A stretch of 64,000 bases of DNA from Flavipsychrobacter sp. (GCA_031292525.1 JARLGY010000018.1:1-64000), one strand, 5' to 3'. Positions 1 to 9,002 are shown, counted from the first letter of the stretch. Made by a program: numbers and translations. The notes: a model not told the origin generated them from the letters alone.

Positions 1-2118
1 ACCTGAGCTCAGGTACAGGTCGGTATAGGTAGGGTACTTACCTACATATACAACGGTACCGTTACCTGCTGCCTGGTTAATTGAGTAGTATGCACCATCT
101 GATGGGGTGAAACCGCTGAGCGGGGTTGTACCCAATGTGCGCACCACAAGATATTTGTCGGGTGTAGTAGTGGGCGGAGTAAATGAGCCTGTGATGGTAC
201 TTACGTTGCTGGTGAAGTTGAGCGCTGTTGGTTGGGCCGTTGGGCGCACACATGGTGATGCAATATAGATAGCTATATTACCAATACCTTGTGCTGTACC
301 GTTGGCAGGTGCACTGGTTTCTTTAGTACTATCGTACCAGCTGAAGAAATAGGTACCTGATGCAGTTGGCGTGAATGTAAGTTTTTCAAAGCCTACATTA
401 TTAAAGGTATAAGAAGTATCAAACAGCTTGGTGCTGCCGGTAGCGCTTGTTACAAATGACGCACCAGGAGTGTTAAGTGTACCGGGGTCAGCTGTATTTG
501 CATACAACTGTATACGCTGCGGGTAGGTTATATTGCTGCGGCCATAATTGAATTGTATAGTATAAGTGGTATTGGCAGTAAGCGCCAATGGTGGAATGGT
601 AAAGAACGCATTTTTCGCCGATGGCGGCAAAGTTGGGAAAGCTGCAACTATAGATGGGAATGGTGTACCATCGGCAGTAGTAAAGGACTGCTGCACTTTA
701 AAAGAACCCAATGGGTCAGCAGGATCATTTTCAAAACACTGAGGTATAGCGCCCGTAGCAGTAGTGCTGAAATCCTGGTAGTATGGAATACCATAAGACA
801 GAACAGTAACCGGGTAAGGGGCAGACGCTGCCGCCGTATATGTTGTGCTTGGGGGAAGATTACAGGTAGGTGTTACTTCGTACCAGGTATAATTATTATT
901 ACCAAAGTTCACAGGGAAAAGGGGCGGAGTATAAGAAAGGCCTGTGGCACCACTTATATTACTGTAAGCGCTTTGTGCCGGGGGGGTACTGGTTGTTGTG
1001 GTAGCTTTTTTCCACTGATAGGTAATACCGGAGAACTGGGTGTTTACGTTGGTGGCATTAATAGTTAACGTTTGTGCAGCACACACCCCTGTTGTAAGCG
1101 GTGAGTTACTAATAGATGGCGTATTGGGTGTTGCAGTACATTGCGGGGCAAGGGTAGTAAACGTTAAAGGGCCAGCCCATGAGCTGGAATCAGTAGCGCT
1201 GCAATTGGCACGTACGTAAAAACTATAACTGGTAATAGGCGAAAGGCTGGATATAGTAGTACTTGTACCTGTTGTAGTTCCTGATGCAATAGGGGTTGTT
1301 GTTGCTGTACCACCTGAAGGTACAAGTACCCACTGGTAATTATTGGTAATGGTACTGGGCGCATTCCAACCTATGGTAGCTGCACCTGCAGTAACCGAAG
1401 TTAAGGTAGGTGGCTGTGGTGGAAAACAACTAGCTGTATTGGTTACATTAAGGATAACATCAACAGAAGCACACTCCCCATAAGGGGCGCCTAAATTATA
1501 TATGGTACCAGAAGTCCAGTTACCACAAGGATATTGTGATAATGCAGGCGGCATAGTAGAACTGCCGTTATAACCATAAATAATACGGCATCGGTAATTG
1601 CCCGATGCTACGCCGCCGGGGACGTATAAATTACCGTTGGTAAGGCTAACCGTATAGGGGGAAGTAGGATTATAGTTCGGGTTATTGAACTGGACACCAC
1701 TGATAAATTCACCGTATGGGTTGCTTGTAGTATTGGGGATGGTACTAAAATTACCGTCCTTGTTCCAATCCACATACATACCGAGAAAGGCATATGAATA
1801 CAAGTCGGTTGAAACAGGCGCCGTGGTACCCGCGTTCACCGCAAAAGAAACACTGCCAGTAAGATCAATAGTACTCACTGCAGTATTAGAAGGAGAAGGG
1901 TAAAAATCAGGAAAAGTGTACATTGGCGTTGTTGTACCTATTGTAATATCCTGGGCACCATAGTAATGTAAATTTTGTTCATAATATCCAAAATAATAAT
2001 CATAGCTCTGAATAGTACAGTTTGCTGCTTGGGCCAGTGCTTTATTGCCAACGCTGCCCAACAATACCAACATCACAAAAACTTTAAGGGCGGTACTCAG
2101 TGTAAATAATCTCTTCAT
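1..2118 (-). CDS. GEVED / fibronectin type III surface protein, C-terminus outside window
   Basis: The frame is open from an ATG at 2118 down to base 1, giving 706 residues without a stop, so the 3' end lies outside the window. Residues 1-30 form a signal peptide ending in ALAQA. Around residues 110-225 there is a GEVED-type domain, seen in FLGMYVDWNKDGNF, the following GEF and YRCRIIYGYN, and GECASVDV. A fibronectin type III domain follows at about 234-330 (starting at PPTLTSVTAGAATIGW), then an Ig-like stretch with TYQWKKA, a MAM/jelly-roll-like segment near 450-630 (IPYYQDFS, then TYFFSWYDS) and the start of another repeat. This is the usual build of a secreted, T9SS-exported Bacteroidetes surface protein. 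The sorting domain would be in the missing part, so export by T9SS is inferred. The function is probably adhesion, but nothing visible proves it. Confidence 0.85.
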   Translation of the reverse strand, partial: MKRLFTLSTALKVFVMLVLLGSVGNKALAQAANCTIQSYDYYFGYYEQNLHYYGAQDITIGTTTPMYTFPDFYPSPSNTAVSTIDLTGSVSFAVNAGTTAPVSTDLYSYAFLGMYVDWNKDGNFSTIPNTTSNPYGEFISGVQFNNPNYNPTSPYTVSLTNGNLYVPGGVASGNYRCRIIYGYNGSSTMPPALSQYPCGNWTSGTIYNLGAPYGECASVDVILNVTNTASCFPPQPPTLTSVTAGAATIGWNAPSTITNNYQWVLVPSGGTATTTPIASGTTTGTSTTISSLSPITSYSFYVRANCSATDSSSWAGPLTFTTLAPQCTATPNTPSISNSPLTTGVCAAQTLTINATNVNTQFSGITYQWKKATTTTSTPPAQSAYSNISGATGLSYTPPLFPVNFGNNNYTWYEVTPTCNLPPSTTYTAAASAPYPVTVLSYGIPYYQDFSTTATGAIPQCFENDPADPLGSFKVQQSFTTADGTPFPSIVAAFPTLPPSAKNAFFTIPPLALTANTTYTIQFNYGRSNITYPQRIQLYANTADPGTLNTPGASFVTSATGSTKLFDTSYTFNNVGFEKLTFTPTASGTYFFSWYDSTKETSAPANGTAQGIGNIAIYIASPCVRPTAQPTALNFTSNVSTITGSFTPPTTTPDKYLVVRTLGTTPLSGFTPSDGAYYSINQAAGNGTVVYVGKYPTYTDLYLSSG

Positions 2119-2607
2119 AAAAAAATCGGATTGTAACGATAAAAAATTTTAGTCCGGCTATGTTCGTAAGCTTTTCAGGTTTACTGTGTCAGCATTCGCT
2201 CATTTCCTTCGTACTGATAACTTTTTTCATTTTCAATATGTAAAATACAACTTAACAACGCATTTTATCAAATTAGCTATGTAGTATAAATGTCAATTCT
2301 ACAAAGCCTGTGCTGCATTGCAGTACAAAAGCAAAGTAAACATAACATATATAGCTTGGAAAATTAGCAAATAATTGCTGATAATCAAACTATTTAAAAT
2401 AAATTTCCTTACATTATCTTGGTACAATATTTCCCAATGGGAACCTCACCAATAGACGATAGACGTAGGGTATGATGTAATGGTTAGTAAAGTTTGAAAA
2501 AAGTTTGAAAAACTATTGTTAGCATTATAAAACATCTTTACATACTTAATTAAGCTGTAGCATGATACTTAACACTGAAATACCAAAGCACATCTTTAAA
2601 TAAAAAA
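2119..2607. other. AT-rich intergenic region with an 11-base direct repeat
   Basis: This stretch separates the truncated GEVED gene from a small secreted-protein gene and should hold the promoter of the former. I see no coding frame with support. The one notable element is a direct repeat of AAAGTTTGAAA at 2489-2499 and 2500-2510, a period of 11 bases, about one helical turn. No clear TAnnTTTG box was found close to the start at 2118. Confidence 0.5.
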
Positions 2608-2629
2608 AGCAACTGCGATTACAGTTGCT
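2608..2629 (-). terminator. Rho-independent terminator after the 2654-3088 gene
   Basis: A perfect 8-bp stem AGCAACTG/CAGTTGCT surrounds a 6-base loop. It is flanked by A and T runs on both sides, so it can work in either direction. It lies 25 bases after the stop of the minus-strand gene. Confidence 0.8.
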
Positions 2630-2653
2630 TTTTTTATTTAATTGCTCTCATTC

Positions 2654-3088
2654 CTAATAAATAGTTATCGTAATATTTAAAGGATTGAGATGGTCTTCAA
2701 CCCAAGTAACATTATGGCTAGTACCACAATATGTCACTGTACCTGACTGCGGGTAGATTGTACACGATGCTCCGAGTACCACTTGGCTTGGTACGCCACA
2801 TCCTGTAACCCCAATAGTCACAACCTGAAACATGTCCCACGTATATCCTGCTGGCTTCCATCCCCAAGAAATATCATTAAGAGCAACTGGCCCGAAAGTT
2901 CCACTGGGAGGCACAGGTTGATTATTCCCGTTGCCCAGATATGTAGGCGAGGCACACGCGCCAATTAACGCTATAGGAGCGGCAAGAGTGGCGGAAAAGG
3001 AATTTGCGGTATTATCAACTGTCATCTGTTGCGCTTTTGCACAAATGGCGCCTGCAAATAGCAGCGTAATTAAAATAATCTTTTTCAT
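2654..3088 (-). CDS. Small secreted protein of unknown function
   Basis: 144 residues. I do not recognise the family. Residues 1-20 are a clear signal peptide (MKKIILITLLFAGAICAKAQ), cleaved before Q-M-T-V. The mature part of about 124 residues is rich in Gly, Thr, Val and Asn, has almost no Lys or Arg, and holds four Cys (in GACASP, TGCGVP, GASCTIY and TYCGTS) that could form two disulfide bonds. The pattern of short hydrophobic stretches suggests a beta-sandwich. There is no T9SS sorting domain and no lipobox, so the product is expected in the periplasm or medium. It is monocistronic with its own terminator at 2608-2629. Confidence 0.7.
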   Translation of the reverse strand: MKKIILITLLFAGAICAKAQQMTVDNTANSFSATLAAPIALIGACASPTYLGNGNNQPVPPSGTFGPVALNDISWGWKPAGYTWDMFQVVTIGVTGCGVPSQVVLGASCTIYPQSGTVTYCGTSHNVTWVEDHLNPLNITITIY

Positions 3089-3191
3089 GCTTTATACAGT
3101 TTTAAAAGATAAGATATAAAGCTAATAAAAAATTATTCTACGTTAGATTTAATTAACATATAAGTACAAACACACTGTATTATGTAATAAA

Positions 3192-3222
3192 AAAGACTAC
3201 ATTCCATTGAAATGCAGTCTTT
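3192..3222 (-). terminator. Probable terminator after the 3245-3685 gene
   Basis: A 12-bp stem with one mismatch (3192-3203 against 3211-3222, core AAAGACT/AGTCTTT) with a 7-base loop is followed on the minus strand by TTTATTA. It sits 23 bases after the stop codon. Confidence 0.6.
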
Positions 3223-3244
3223 AAAAAGTCACCTATTGTCTATA

Positions 3245-3685
3245 CTAGGGCGCTACCGCGTAAGATATCTTACATTTCTCGCTCTGCGATGTATTCACCA
3301 ACGTAAGATAATTAGGGTGCAAAAATTCAATTCTGTATTCTGTAGCGTTGCCTTCACGTGGTTTTAGCGTAAGCAGTGTTGTACCGTCTTGTGCCGCATT
3401 AAACTGGTAGGTACCACTTTCACGTGGATTGTCGCGCACATCACGATGTATACGCACATACGTGCCATAGTTATTACCGCCATAGCCCGAAGATGGTGTA
3501 AGTTTCAGCGACTGGTAATACTTTACAAACTGGTCTTCCTCGCTGGTATTTCTGTACTCATCGGGGCATTTTATGGCCACTATGCGCCAGGTTTTGTTTA
3601 CCATATCGGCACGGGTGCCCACAGATTGCGCCTTCATCATTACAGGCATAGCCAGCAATAAAACAACTAGAAATCGCTTGTACAT
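3245..3685 (-). CDS. Secreted lipocalin-like small protein, function unknown
   Basis: 146 residues from the ATG at 3685. A start 12 bases upstream is possible, but the inner Met gives the better signal peptide (MYKRFLVVLLLAMPVMMKAQ). The mature part begins with a TWRIVAI segment and ends in beta-rich segments (GTYQFNAAQDGTTLLTLKP, then YRIEFLHPNYLTLV). This resembles the small lipocalin-like proteins common in Bacteroidetes, in which a W near the N-terminus and a closing strand reporting an expression such as LTLV are typical. That assignment rests on pattern only. There is one Cys pair (KCPDE and EKCKIS). The gene has its own terminator and no functional partner nearby. Confidence 0.65.
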   Translation of the reverse strand: MYKRFLVVLLLAMPVMMKAQSVGTRADMVNKTWRIVAIKCPDEYRNTSEEDQFVKYYQSLKLTPSSGYGGNNYGTYVRIHRDVRDNPRESGTYQFNAAQDGTTLLTLKPREGNATEYRIEFLHPNYLTLVNTSQSEKCKISYAVAP

Positions 3686-3814
3686 GTGTATGAACATAAA
3701 AACAGATTTAAAAGATTTTACTCTAAAATAGTAAAGCTTCTCTTATTTCAATAGCCGGAGGAGTTTATTTTTTATTGCCGGCGTTAGTATTACCTGATCG
3801 AGGTTGGTATATCA

Positions 3815-4366
3815 CTAAAATACTTTACCATAATCTGGCAACTCCGTGTACTCTGTGTTGCGTATCATCTTATCCCTGGCTCGGGTGGCGTGTATCACCG
3901 CTGCCTTATCGGCATTGGCACAACTGCACCTTATGCGCTGCATTTGCGTTGTATCAAAAAGAATGTTGAGCGCATGTTTGCCTGGTGTTGTTACATCGTA
4001 CAGGTGGCCGCTGTTCATATCCAGTTCCAGCCATGCCAGCGTTCTCATCGTTGCAGTATCATCAATTTTGTAATTGATCCATATCAGGATGCTGTCATCT
4101 CCTATAGTATGGGCAATGGTAAAGGACCGCTTTTTTATACGTGCTACAGTATCAAAGCTTTTATTCTTTTTATTCAGATTGCTGGTCAGCAACACGCGTT
4201 GCAGCACCTGTGCACAATCCAGCGTGCTATCACCGCCTTTCCGGGCATTGCCTGCCCTGGCAGCCATGCGCTGCAGAAAGGTATCGGTAAGCTCTGTTCC
4301 GGGTTGCTGGGGCTGTTCATCATCGCAGGCGGCAATAAACAACACCAAAAACAATAAGTATCTCAT
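3815..4366 (-). CDS. Lipoprotein of unknown function
   Basis: 183 residues. The N-terminus MRYLLFLVLFIAAC is a lipoprotein signal peptide with the modified Cys at position 14, followed by an acidic DDEQ linker, so the product is anchored in the inner or outer membrane. The rest is a basic, mixed alpha/beta domain with no motif I recognise. Two Cys lie close together in RCSCAN. The neighbours (a secreted lipocalin-like gene downstream, a divergent TonB receptor) give no functional clue. Confidence 0.7.
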   Translation of the reverse strand: MRYLLFLVLFIAACDDEQPQQPGTELTDTFLQRMAARAGNARKGGDSTLDCAQVLQRVLLTSNLNKKNKSFDTVARIKKRSFTIAHTIGDDSILIWINYKIDDTATMRTLAWLELDMNSGHLYDVTTPGKHALNILFDTTQMQRIRCSCANADKAAVIHATRARDKMIRNTEYTELPDYGKVF

Positions 4367-4510
4367 TTCTCTCTTATGCTATACACATGCAATTACGGTA
4401 AAGTTCATTAAAGAAATGGAAATACAATAAGAATTATCAATATTCTAACGCGACGTTAAATTTTGGCAGAAAGTCTGATGGATTATATTTATACTCATCT
4501 TGCACCCTCT

Positions 4511-6967
4511 ATGCGTATTAAAGTGCTGCTGTTGACGTTATTTACCCTGGTATATGCCTGGCACAGTGCAAGGGCCATACCAGCTCCAGGCGCGCTGAAC
4601 GGCACTGTAACGGATAATGAAAACAACCCGCTTCCGGGAGCTATTATAGAAATACCCGATCTTAAAAGAGGTACGGTTACAGATAGCCTGGGCAACTACC
4701 ACCTGGATAACCTGCCCAGGGGCACTTATGTAGTAGTGGTCAACATGATCAGTTTCAGCTCAGTAACGCGCACCATAAATATAACCCAGGACACACACCA
4801 GAACTTCAAGCTGGATGAAAGCGCTATAGAAAGCCACGAAGTGGTGGTAACGGGCCAGTCTAAAGCCACTGAAATAAGAAAAAGCCCTGAACCTATTGTT
4901 ACCATAAACAACCAATACCTTAAAGAAAACGAGAGCACCAATATAATAGACGCTATAACCAATATACCCGGCATAAAGGCAGTAACAACCGGGCCCAACA
5001 TAAGCAAGCCTATAATAAGGGGGTTGGGGTACAATCGCGTACTCACCCTCTACGACGGCATGCGGCAAGAAGGGCAGCAATGGGGAGATGAGCACGGCAT
5101 AGAAGTGGACCAATATAATGTGGACCGGATAGAAGTGGTAAAGGGGCCATCAAGTCTCATATATGGTTCTGATGCACTTGCAGGGGTAGTAAACTTGATA
5201 CCTACACCACCCGCACCCGAGGGGACTATTAAAGGTAATATAACCGGCGACTACCAGGGCAATAACGGCTTGCTGGGCGGATCTGCAATGCTTGAAGGTT
5301 CCCAGAATGGTATATACTGGATAGGTAGGGTATCGCACAAAGAGGCCAAAGACTACCAAAACGCCATTGATGATCGCGTTTACAACACCCGATATAAAGA
5401 AACTGATATCAGTGCCACTCTGGGCATAAAAAAGAAGTGGGGTTTTTCTCAGCTACAATTCACCATGTTCGATGACCTGCAGGGCATACCGGATGGCAGT
5501 CGCGACTCTGCTACCCGTAAATTCACTAAGCAGATATACGATGGCAACCTGGATACGTTCAACAAAAGACCAATAGTATCAAACAATGAGTTGAACAGCT
5601 ATTCAATACCCGTACTGCACCAGCATGTGCAGCACTACCGCGCTATGCTCAGCAATAATATTGTTGTCGGCGATGGCTCTGTAGCTGTTAACCTGGGCTT
5701 TGAGCGCAGTGTACGCCAGGAGTTTAGTCACCCCGACTATAGCAGCCTGCCGGGCCTCGACCTGCAGCTCAACAGCTTCCTCTACGATATAAAGTACTAC
5801 GCGGCCCAAATACACGGCTGGGAGATCACCACTGGTATAAATGGCATGTACCAGGTAAATACCGTTACCAAAGGCACCGACTTTGTAATACCATCGTACA
5901 ACCAGTTTGATATTGGCCCTTTTGTAATGGCAAAAAAGAACTTTGGCAAGCTGGATGTAAGCGCAGGTGTACGGTACGACAGCCGCAGCTTCAACAACGA
6001 TGCGCTCAACACCATACCCAATCCTGTAACAGGGTTCGATATGCCTTATACAGGTAGCAATCCTTCAGATACCGTATTCAATAAGTACACGCATACTTTT
6101 TCGGGCATCACTTATAGTGCAGGGCTCACCTATGCCTTTTCAAGCAAAATATCGGTAAAGGCTAATTTCTCCAGGGGGTTCAGGGCCCCCAACATTGCTG
6201 AAATATCTGCCAATGGTGTACATCCCGGTACCAACATATACCAGATAGGCTCCAACCTGCAACCAGAATTCAGCCTGCAGGAAGATATTGGTATTGACTA
6301 TACTACACGTCATGTATCAGGTAGCATTGCTTTTTTCAACAACAATATTAGCAACTATATATACAACAGGAGGCTCGATACCGTCATCGTACCCGACAAC
6401 CAGACCTTTAAATTCAGCGCTACGCAAGCACAGCTATACGGCGGTGAAATAATGATAGACATACACCCCCATCCGCTCGACTGGCTCCATTTTGAGAACA
6501 GCTTTTCAGTGGTATATGGCGTCAACAATGGCAGCGGCGGCGTAAAAGCAAGTGATAGCGAGAAGTACTTGCCATTTATACCCCCGCCACACGGCATATC
6601 TGAATTGCGGGCAAACCTAAAGAAACCCGCAAAATGGTTGGCCAATGGTTTTGCAAAGGTGCAGCTTGAGTATTATGCCCGGCAAAACCATGTTTTCTCA
6701 GCCTACGGTACAGAAACACCCACTCCTGGCTATACATTGCTTAATGCCGGTATTGGCACTGACATTACCAACCGCAAAGGAGTTGTCACGTGCAACATTT
6801 CAGTATTTGGCAATAACCTGACCGATGTTGCCTACCAGGACCACCTGAGCCGCCTTAAATATTTTGAACCGTACCCTACCGATCCCAGGGGACGCTCAGG
6901 GATTTACAACATGGGTAGGAACATAGGTGTCAAATTAGAGATCCCCCTCTACGTAAAACATGCCTAA
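4511..6967 (+). CDS. TonB-dependent outer-membrane receptor with carboxypeptidase-like N-domain
   Basis: 818 residues from the ATG at 4511. The frame extends upstream to a TTG at 4463 and an ATG at 4478, but only the 4511 start puts a classical signal peptide (MRIKVLLLTLF to SARA) at the N-terminus. Residues about 28-110 form a carboxypeptidase-regulatory-like domain (GTVTDNENNPLPGA, then DSLGNYHLDNLPRGTY). The plug follows at about 125-235, with the TonB-box-proximal stretch VVVTGQ and the plug signature VDRIEVVKGPSSLIYGSDAL. The remainder is the 22-strand barrel, closing near the end. It lacks the SusC-type signature, so it is more likely a siderophore, metal or vitamin receptor than a glycan porin. 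The QWGDEHGIEVD stretch before the signature is also found in metal-type receptors, but I do not assign a ligand. No TonB or SusD partner is adjacent. Confidence 0.9.
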   Translation: MRIKVLLLTLFTLVYAWHSARAIPAPGALNGTVTDNENNPLPGAIIEIPDLKRGTVTDSLGNYHLDNLPRGTYVVVVNMISFSSVTRTINITQDTHQNFKLDESAIESHEVVVTGQSKATEIRKSPEPIVTINNQYLKENESTNIIDAITNIPGIKAVTTGPNISKPIIRGLGYNRVLTLYDGMRQEGQQWGDEHGIEVDQYNVDRIEVVKGPSSLIYGSDALAGVVNLIPTPPAPEGTIKGNITGDYQGNNGLLGGSAMLEGSQNGIYWIGRVSHKEAKDYQNAIDDRVYNTRYKETDISATLGIKKKWGFSQLQFTMFDDLQGIPDGSRDSATRKFTKQIYDGNLDTFNKRPIVSNNELNSYSIPVLHQHVQHYRAMLSNNIVVGDGSVAVNLGFERSVRQEFSHPDYSSLPGLDLQLNSFLYDIKYYAAQIHGWEITTGINGMYQVNTVTKGTDFVIPSYNQFDIGPFVMAKKNFGKLDVSAGVRYDSRSFNNDALNTIPNPVTGFDMPYTGSNPSDTVFNKYTHTFSGITYSAGLTYAFSSKISVKANFSRGFRAPNIAEISANGVHPGTNIYQIGSNLQPEFSLQEDIGIDYTTRHVSGSIAFFNNNISNYIYNRRLDTVIVPDNQTFKFSATQAQLYGGEIMIDIHPHPLDWLHFENSFSVVYGVNNGSGGVKASDSEKYLPFIPPPHGISELRANLKKPAKWLANGFAKVQLEYYARQNHVFSAYGTETPTPGYTLLNAGIGTDITNRKGVVTCNISVFGNNLTDVAYQDHLSRLKYFEPYPTDPRGRSGIYNMGRNIGVKLEIPLYVKHA

Positions 6968-7029
6968 TTTTAGTTTTATTAACAACCACGGACACCAATT
7001 TTCCGTTTATGTATAAAACACAAGAAATT

Positions 7030-7557
7030 ATGCCTTCCAAAAATTCAATGTTCACCCTGATAGTGCTTGTTTTGCTGGCATTTGGAGCATGCGCCCAAAT
7101 GAGCAGCAGCAAAAACTTGCTGCATAAGCACGATAACAATCCATACTATTCCCATACAGACAATACCCCGCTTAAAGTAAACGATGCTACCTGGAAAAAA
7201 ATACTCCCCCCAGCCGTATATGAAATAGCCCGCGAAAAAGGGACCGAAACGCCCTATACCGGCGAGTACTGGAACAACCATAAAAAGGGAGTTTACTATT
7301 GCGCGGTATGTGGCCACCTACTGTATAGCTCAGATGCCAAGTTTGATAGTGGCACTGGCTGGCCGAGCTTCTTCCAGCCTATAAATAAAAACAGCATTAA
7401 GCTGGATGCTGACGGATCTGATGGTATGCAACGTACAGAGGTAGTTTGTGCACGCTGCGGCAGTCATCTGGGGCATGTGTTTGACGATGGACCTGCGCCC
7501 ACCTATAAAAGATATTGTATGGATGGTAACGTGCTCGATTTTGAACCTGCGAAATAA
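7030..7557 (+). CDS. msrB: Peptide methionine (R)-S-oxide reductase, lipoprotein form
   Basis: 175 residues. The enzyme reduces the R epimer of methionine sulfoxide in damaged proteins. The MsrB fold is complete: ETPYTGEYWNNHKKGVYYC opens it, two zinc CxxC pairs (CAVC and CARC) follow, then SGTGWPSFFQP, GSHLGHVFDDGP and the catalytic Cys in RYCMDG. The N-terminus has a hydrophobic signal ending in FGAC, so the protein is probably lipid-anchored and repairs envelope proteins. The start at 7030 is preferred over the ATG at 7009 because it puts the signal in the normal place. A strong hairpin at 7639-7670 ends the transcript. Confidence 0.93.
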   Translation: MPSKNSMFTLIVLVLLAFGACAQMSSSKNLLHKHDNNPYYSHTDNTPLKVNDATWKKILPPAVYEIAREKGTETPYTGEYWNNHKKGVYYCAVCGHLLYSSDAKFDSGTGWPSFFQPINKNSIKLDADGSDGMQRTEVVCARCGSHLGHVFDDGPAPTYKRYCMDGNVLDFEPAK

Positions 7558-7638
7558 TTAAAATGAGACAATTGGATAAGTAGCATTTTTACTTGCCCTT
7601 GCATATAAAAGGATGTTTTTAGGATGGTTTGTTGGTTT

Positions 7639-7670
7639 AACCCGTTATTTTGCAAAAAATAGCGGGTTTT
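7639..7670 (+). terminator. GNRA-capped hairpin between msrB and nth
   Basis: A 13-bp stem (7639-7651 against 7656-7668) with one G.U wobble is capped by the tetraloop GCAA and followed by TTCTT. It is a good terminator for msrB, but the nth start codon lies only 6 bases after the stem. Confidence 0.7.
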
Positions 7671-7673
7671 CTT

Positions 7674-8390
7674 ATGACCAAAAAAGAACGTTTTGAATTT
7701 TGCATAGACTGGTTTAAAAAGAATATGCCCAATGCAGAAACAGAACTGCACTATACAAATCCATACGAACTGCTCGTAGCAGTTATACTAAGTGCACAAT
7801 GCACCGATAAACGAGTGAACATGACCACCCCAGCCATCTTTGCCAAATATCCTACAGTAGATTTGCTGGCCAAGGCTAAAGAAGAAGATGTCTATGACCT
7901 GATAAAGAGCATCAGCTTTGCCAACAATAAAACCCGGCACCTGATAGGCATGGCTAAAATGCTGGTTGAAAAATATAACGGCATAGTGCCCGATAATACC
8001 GAAGACCTGGTGCTGCTGCCCGGTGTAGGGCGCAAAACGGCCAACGTCATCACATCAGTAGTTTATGGGCAGGCCAGCATGGCAGTAGATACCCATGTAT
8101 TCCGGGTGTCGGCCCGTATAGGCCTTACTACAAAAGCAAAAAATGTATTACAAACAGAACAGCAGCTAGTGGCGCTGATACCTGAAGATTTGATAGCCAT
8201 AGCGCACCATTGGCTCATACTGCATGGCCGCTACGTTTGTGTTGCACGCCGCCCCAAGTGCGAGATCTGCGGGCTTAAACCTGCATGCAAGTTTTACCAG
8301 ACAGATATGAAGTACATAATAGAGCCGGAGTTAAATGCTCCGGCTCCTAAAAAATCAGTTCCTAAAAAAACTACTGCCAGGAAGGCTTAA
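7674..8390 (+). CDS. nth: Endonuclease III, base-excision repair DNA glycosylase/AP lyase
   Basis: 238 residues from the ATG at 7674. It removes oxidised pyrimidines and cleaves the abasic site by beta-elimination. The helix-hairpin-helix reads LPGVGRKTANV and includes the catalytic Lys121. The catalytic Asp139 is in AVDTHVFRV. The C-terminal [4Fe-4S] loop has the standard spacing C189-x6-C196-x2-C199-x5-C205. Family length is usual (E. coli 211), with a basic Ala/Pro/Lys tail added. The last 20 bases overlap the convergent thioredoxin-like gene. The track-long start at 7650 lies inside the hairpin and is less likely. Expression may be influenced by the hairpin just upstream. Confidence 0.96.
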   Translation: MTKKERFEFCIDWFKKNMPNAETELHYTNPYELLVAVILSAQCTDKRVNMTTPAIFAKYPTVDLLAKAKEEDVYDLIKSISFANNKTRHLIGMAKMLVEKYNGIVPDNTEDLVLLPGVGRKTANVITSVVYGQASMAVDTHVFRVSARIGLTTKAKNVLQTEQQLVALIPEDLIAIAHHWLILHGRYVCVARRPKCEICGLKPACKFYQTDMKYIIEPELNAPAPKKSVPKKTTARKA

Positions 8391-8913
8391 AGCTTTTGTC
8401 GTATTCAGGCCACGAAACGTGCTTAAAAGTATTGTCGCCAAAGTATTTTGATATTTTCTCTATGTTTCCTACTTCCAGGTAACCTGGTACCGGTTGTGGA
8501 TTCTGGAAATCTTCCAGCATAAAGATGCTTGTAGGGAAAGACATAGAACCACGCATCAGTTCCACAGCAAGTGTATTTGCCTTTGCATTAGCATCGTAAT
8601 AGTACATCTTGCCGGCAAACATAAGGGTGTCTTTGCGTTCAGCATTCAGCCTTACAGCGTAGAAGTTATTATTGAAATATTTAATGACACTTGGATTAGT
8701 AAAGGTTTTCTTCTCCATCACCTTACACCACCCGCACCAGTCTGTGTATATATCTATATATACTTTACGGGGTTGTTCTTTCATTTTCACTTGTAGTTCG
8801 TCAAGGGTCAGCCAGTGTATTTCACTGTTATCTTCTTTCTTGTCCTTGTCTCCTGCCATAGTTACGCCTGTCGCGCTTATAAAAAGTATGGCCAGCAGTA
8901 ATAATCGTTTCAT
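8371..8913 (-). CDS. Periplasmic thioredoxin-fold protein with CGWC active site
   Basis: 180 residues from the ATG at 8913 (three codons inside the longest frame), which gives a signal peptide ending near TGVTMAG. Next comes a charged linker and a thioredoxin domain with VYIDIYTDWCGWCKVMEKKTF, that is a CGWC redox pair followed by the helix, and the cis-Pro loop in SFPTSIFM. This is the thioredoxin_7/DUF255-like type, expected to reduce or isomerise disulfides in the periplasm. The SMSFPT loop and the absent C-terminal domain set it apart from DsbA. It converges on nth with a 20-base overlap. Substrates are unknown. Confidence 0.85.
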   Translation of the reverse strand: MKRLLLLAILFISATGVTMAGDKDKKEDNSEIHWLTLDELQVKMKEQPRKVYIDIYTDWCGWCKVMEKKTFTNPSVIKYFNNNFYAVRLNAERKDTLMFAGKMYYYDANAKANTLAVELMRGSMSFPTSIFMLEDFQNPQPVPGYLEVGNIEKISKYFGDNTFKHVSWPEYDKSFKPSWQ

Positions 8914-8954
8914 CTGTAACACGTTTATAAAAACGAATTTACAATTAATCCATG

Positions 8955-8962
8955 TAGTTTTG
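8955..8962 (+). promoter_or_regulatory. -7 box (TAGTTTTG) ahead of ubiX
   Basis: It matches the Bacteroidetes sigma-ABfA -7 consensus TAnnTTTG in all six fixed positions, about 40 bases before the ubiX ATG. No clear -33 TTG at the right distance. Confidence 0.4.
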
Positions 8963-9002
8963 CTGTTAATAATTACCAGTAATTAAATCATAATAACTCT
9001 TA

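Noticed and set aside
553-1068. 171-codon plus-strand frame opposite the GEVED gene
   Set aside because: It is a shadow of the long minus-strand frame, which shows domains and a signal peptide.
2489-2511. 11-base direct repeat as a LytTR-type regulator site
   Set aside because: The unit partly fits such sites, but their known spacing is about twice as large and the position is 370 bases from the gene.
3750-3795. GCCGG/CCGGC pair after the 3815-4366 lipoprotein gene
   Set aside because: Only five base pairs around a long AT-rich loop; too weak to call a terminator.
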